In this document: in pieces, positions 62,539 to 64,000 of the stretch | How positions within the stretch are numbered: the first letter of the stretch is position 1 | Layout of the letters: each line of letters begins with the position of its first letter | Assembly (NCBI GenBank): GCA_029553475.1 | Contig: JAKPKV010000082.1 | Span: 59,498-123,497 of the forward strand | Direction of reading: 5' to 3' | Length of the DNA stretch: 64,000 bases | Source of the DNA: Armatimonadota bacterium | GTDB taxonomy: Bacteria; Armatimonadota; Hebobacteria; CAIYQO01 | Program-made: the position numbers and the translations under genes | The notes under the pieces: model-generated | Told to the model about the DNA's origin: nothing | The model's database searches: none | Seen by the model: the letters and a program-made list of their open reading frames with translations, nothing else

Positions 62539-63774
62539 CTACTGACCGAACACCAGACAATAGGTCACGCCCTGGCCTGTATCCGAGGCATCGCGGGAGC
62601 GGATATACGGATAGAGCGGACCGGTCGATACGCCGGAAGAGGACTGAATCACGGTGCCGATACCGCTCGTACTCGGGATAATATCATAAACCCCGACCGG
62701 GCCGTACCAGTATTTGATGGTGTCGCCGACCCGCTCCACCTGGAAGACCCGATCGTTATTCTGGCCGTTCCCGCCGGTGTAGACCGTCGGCGGGGTTCTG
62801 GCCGGCTCATGCGTGGTGATGTAGGCGGCCCAGAGGCCGAATAGATATTCGACGTTTCCGCTGCCGTCGTTGTCCAGCGGGATGTTGGTCCCGGGGAAGT
62901 AGGGCTCCATGCGGGTGGATAATCCGCATTGTATACCGCCGCCGGTACCCTTGATGGGCCGGAAGCAGATCCAGCCGTCCGTATCGGCGGGAATACAGTT
63001 GAGCCCGGACGTATCGCCGAGTGCCGTCGGACGCCAGGGAGCGACCGTCCCGTTGTACGTGCACATGAAGGTACTGCCGGTGGCGCGGTCCCCCGGGGTA
63101 TAGGTGCCGCCATTGATGCTGTTCGACCAGTCGACAGGGCGTGGAATAGCCGGGCCATCATAGACCGAGCTCGGCCCGATCGCGGACGGGTCGAAAATGT
63201 TGGCGATGATCCGCTCTCTCGGCAACCAGGCGACATGGCCGTCACAGTAGGCGATGACCGCCCCCCTGTTATGCCGGGAGGCGACGATCTTGGCCGCATC
63301 GCTCGTATCCTCACCGCCGAACGGCACGACATACGGCCGGGAAAAGTCTTCGTCGACCCCGGTAAAATCGGCGAGCATCGGGGCATCTGACGGCTGCTTC
63401 ACATCGCCCAGCGCCACCCCGGACAACAGGCAGCCAGCGACGAAAAAGTAGTCCGGTGCATTGGCACTCCCCGCGTGGTCCGAGGTGGGACAGTCCCAGA
63501 CTTTCCCGATCATACCGTAGTTGGCGGCCAACTCCTTGTTCCAACTCTCCGCGACCGGGAAATGCTCATCATGGTCCTGAATGAACATGGTGATGGCGAC
63601 AGCAATCTGCCGTTGATTATTGACGCAGGTGTTCTGGCGGGCCTTCTCACGGGCCTTGGCGAACACGGGGAAGAGAATGGCGGCCAAAATCGCGATGATG
63701 GCGATCACCACCAAGAGTTCGATGAGGGTGAACCCCGCGCGGCGTCGGGTCCCTCTGCTTCGTAGGGAAGACAT
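62539..63774 (-). CDS. H-X9-DG pseudopilin-like protein
   Basis: The 411-residue protein has a basic leader ([10 protein letters not shown]), [40 protein letters not shown], and H-X9-DG in [19 protein letters not shown] variable beta-rich C-terminus follows ([33 protein letters not shown]). GGAGTG precedes ATG 63774. The first 50 residues after the cleavage site are nearly identical to the next gene while the rest differs, so the two are paralogues with different binding surfaces. Confidence 0.9.
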   Translation of the reverse strand: MSSLRSRGTRRRAGFTLIELLVVIAIIAILAAILFPVFAKAREKARQNTCVNNQRQIAVAITMFIQDHDEHFPVAESWNKELAANYGMIGKVWDCPTSDHAGSANAPDYFFVAGCLLSGVALGDVKQPSDAPMLADFTGVDEDFSRPYVVPFGGEDTSDAAKIVASRHNRGAVIAYCDGHVAWLPRERIIANIFDPSAIGPSSVYDGPAIPRPVDWSNSINGGTYTPGDRATGSTFMCTYNGTVAPWRPTALGDTSGLNCIPADTDGWICFRPIKGTGGGIQCGLSTRMEPYFPGTNIPLDNDGSGNVEYLFGLWAAYITTHEPARTPPTVYTGGNGQNNDRVFQVERVGDTIKYWYGPVGVYDIIPSTSGIGTVIQSSSGVSTGPLYPYIRSRDASDTGQGVTYCLVFGQ

Positions 63775-63823
63775 ATCTCTACACTCCTTTCAAAAAAGAA
63801 CGTAGTATTGCCAACGCAACAGG

Positions 63824-63848
63824 TTCCGAAAACCGCGCGTTTTCGGAA
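63824..63848 (-). promoter_or_regulatory. Hairpin/palindrome upstream of the pseudopilin pair
   Basis: TTCCGAAAAC and GTTTTCGGAA are exact complements around CGCGC, 50 bases upstream of ATG 63774. It may be an operator or a leader hairpin. The remaining 150 bases to the window end hold no gene that I can support. Confidence 0.45.
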
Positions 63849-64000
63849 ACCAGGGGGCGAAAAACTTAATATTTGGCGTCCCGCTAAGCGTGAATGAGGC
63901 GCGTTGTGCCACCGAGGGCTGCCGGCTGGTGGCGATAGTGGGGATTTTTGGGGACAAATGGCTTGCAATACTTGGCGAAAAAGCCGATGCCGCGTATGCT

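Overview
The window is GC-rich, densely coded DNA from a diderm bacterium, most likely a member of the Armatimonadota or a close relative. That placement is an inference from content: prepilin-like proteins with the [19 protein letters not shown] start and an H-X9-DG motif, an SLH-domain porin, a PadR/HAAS pair, heparinase II/III enzymes with a LacI regulator, and outer-membrane barrels. No rRNA, tRNA, CRISPR array or prophage was seen.

Layout. 1-10 kb: the end of a protoglobin gene, a giant exported protein of unknown function, an aldolase-type TIM barrel, a small membrane protein, RNA 3'-phosphate cyclase (rtcA), a short-chain dehydrogenase, and a GspE/PilB-type ATPase with an N-terminal excisionase-like HTH. 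10-21.6 kb: a plus-strand supercluster of porin, PstS-like binding protein, PstC, PstA, PstB, APS reductase (cysH), cysD, cysN, sulfite reductase and a cystathionine gamma-synthase-type PLP enzyme. It starts at a good sigma70 promoter with two TACATGTA palindromes. The PLP gene has its own promoter, a SAM-riboswitch-like leader and an intrinsic terminator. Read together, the cluster takes an oxyanion from the outer membrane to organic sulfur, so the Pst-type transporter may carry sulfate rather than phosphate.

21.7-28 kb: small membrane proteins, then padR with two HAAS-domain membrane paralogues behind a promoter carrying two dyads. 28-32 kb: radA, a small J-domain/zinc-ribbon protein and a class III aminotransferase. 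32-36 kb: three cell-envelope genes, a lipoprotein, a small barrel and an SLH/collagen-like porin. 36.7-43 kb: a type IV pilus operon, pilB-pilT-pilC-pilD-pseudopilin. 43-53 kb: ettA, pyrG, two exported repeat proteins and trpC. 53-60 kb: two heparinase II/III proteins, a squalene-cyclase-like toroid protein and a LacI regulator. 60-64 kb: a MITE-like element, gene-poor DNA and two tandem H-X9-DG pseudopilins.

The most striking feature outside the genes is the number of long, near-perfect inverted repeats between genes. They belong to several unrelated families, some nested or interleaved, and two sit inside the cysH-cysD-cysN operon, where they supply the end of one gene and the ribosome-binding site of another.
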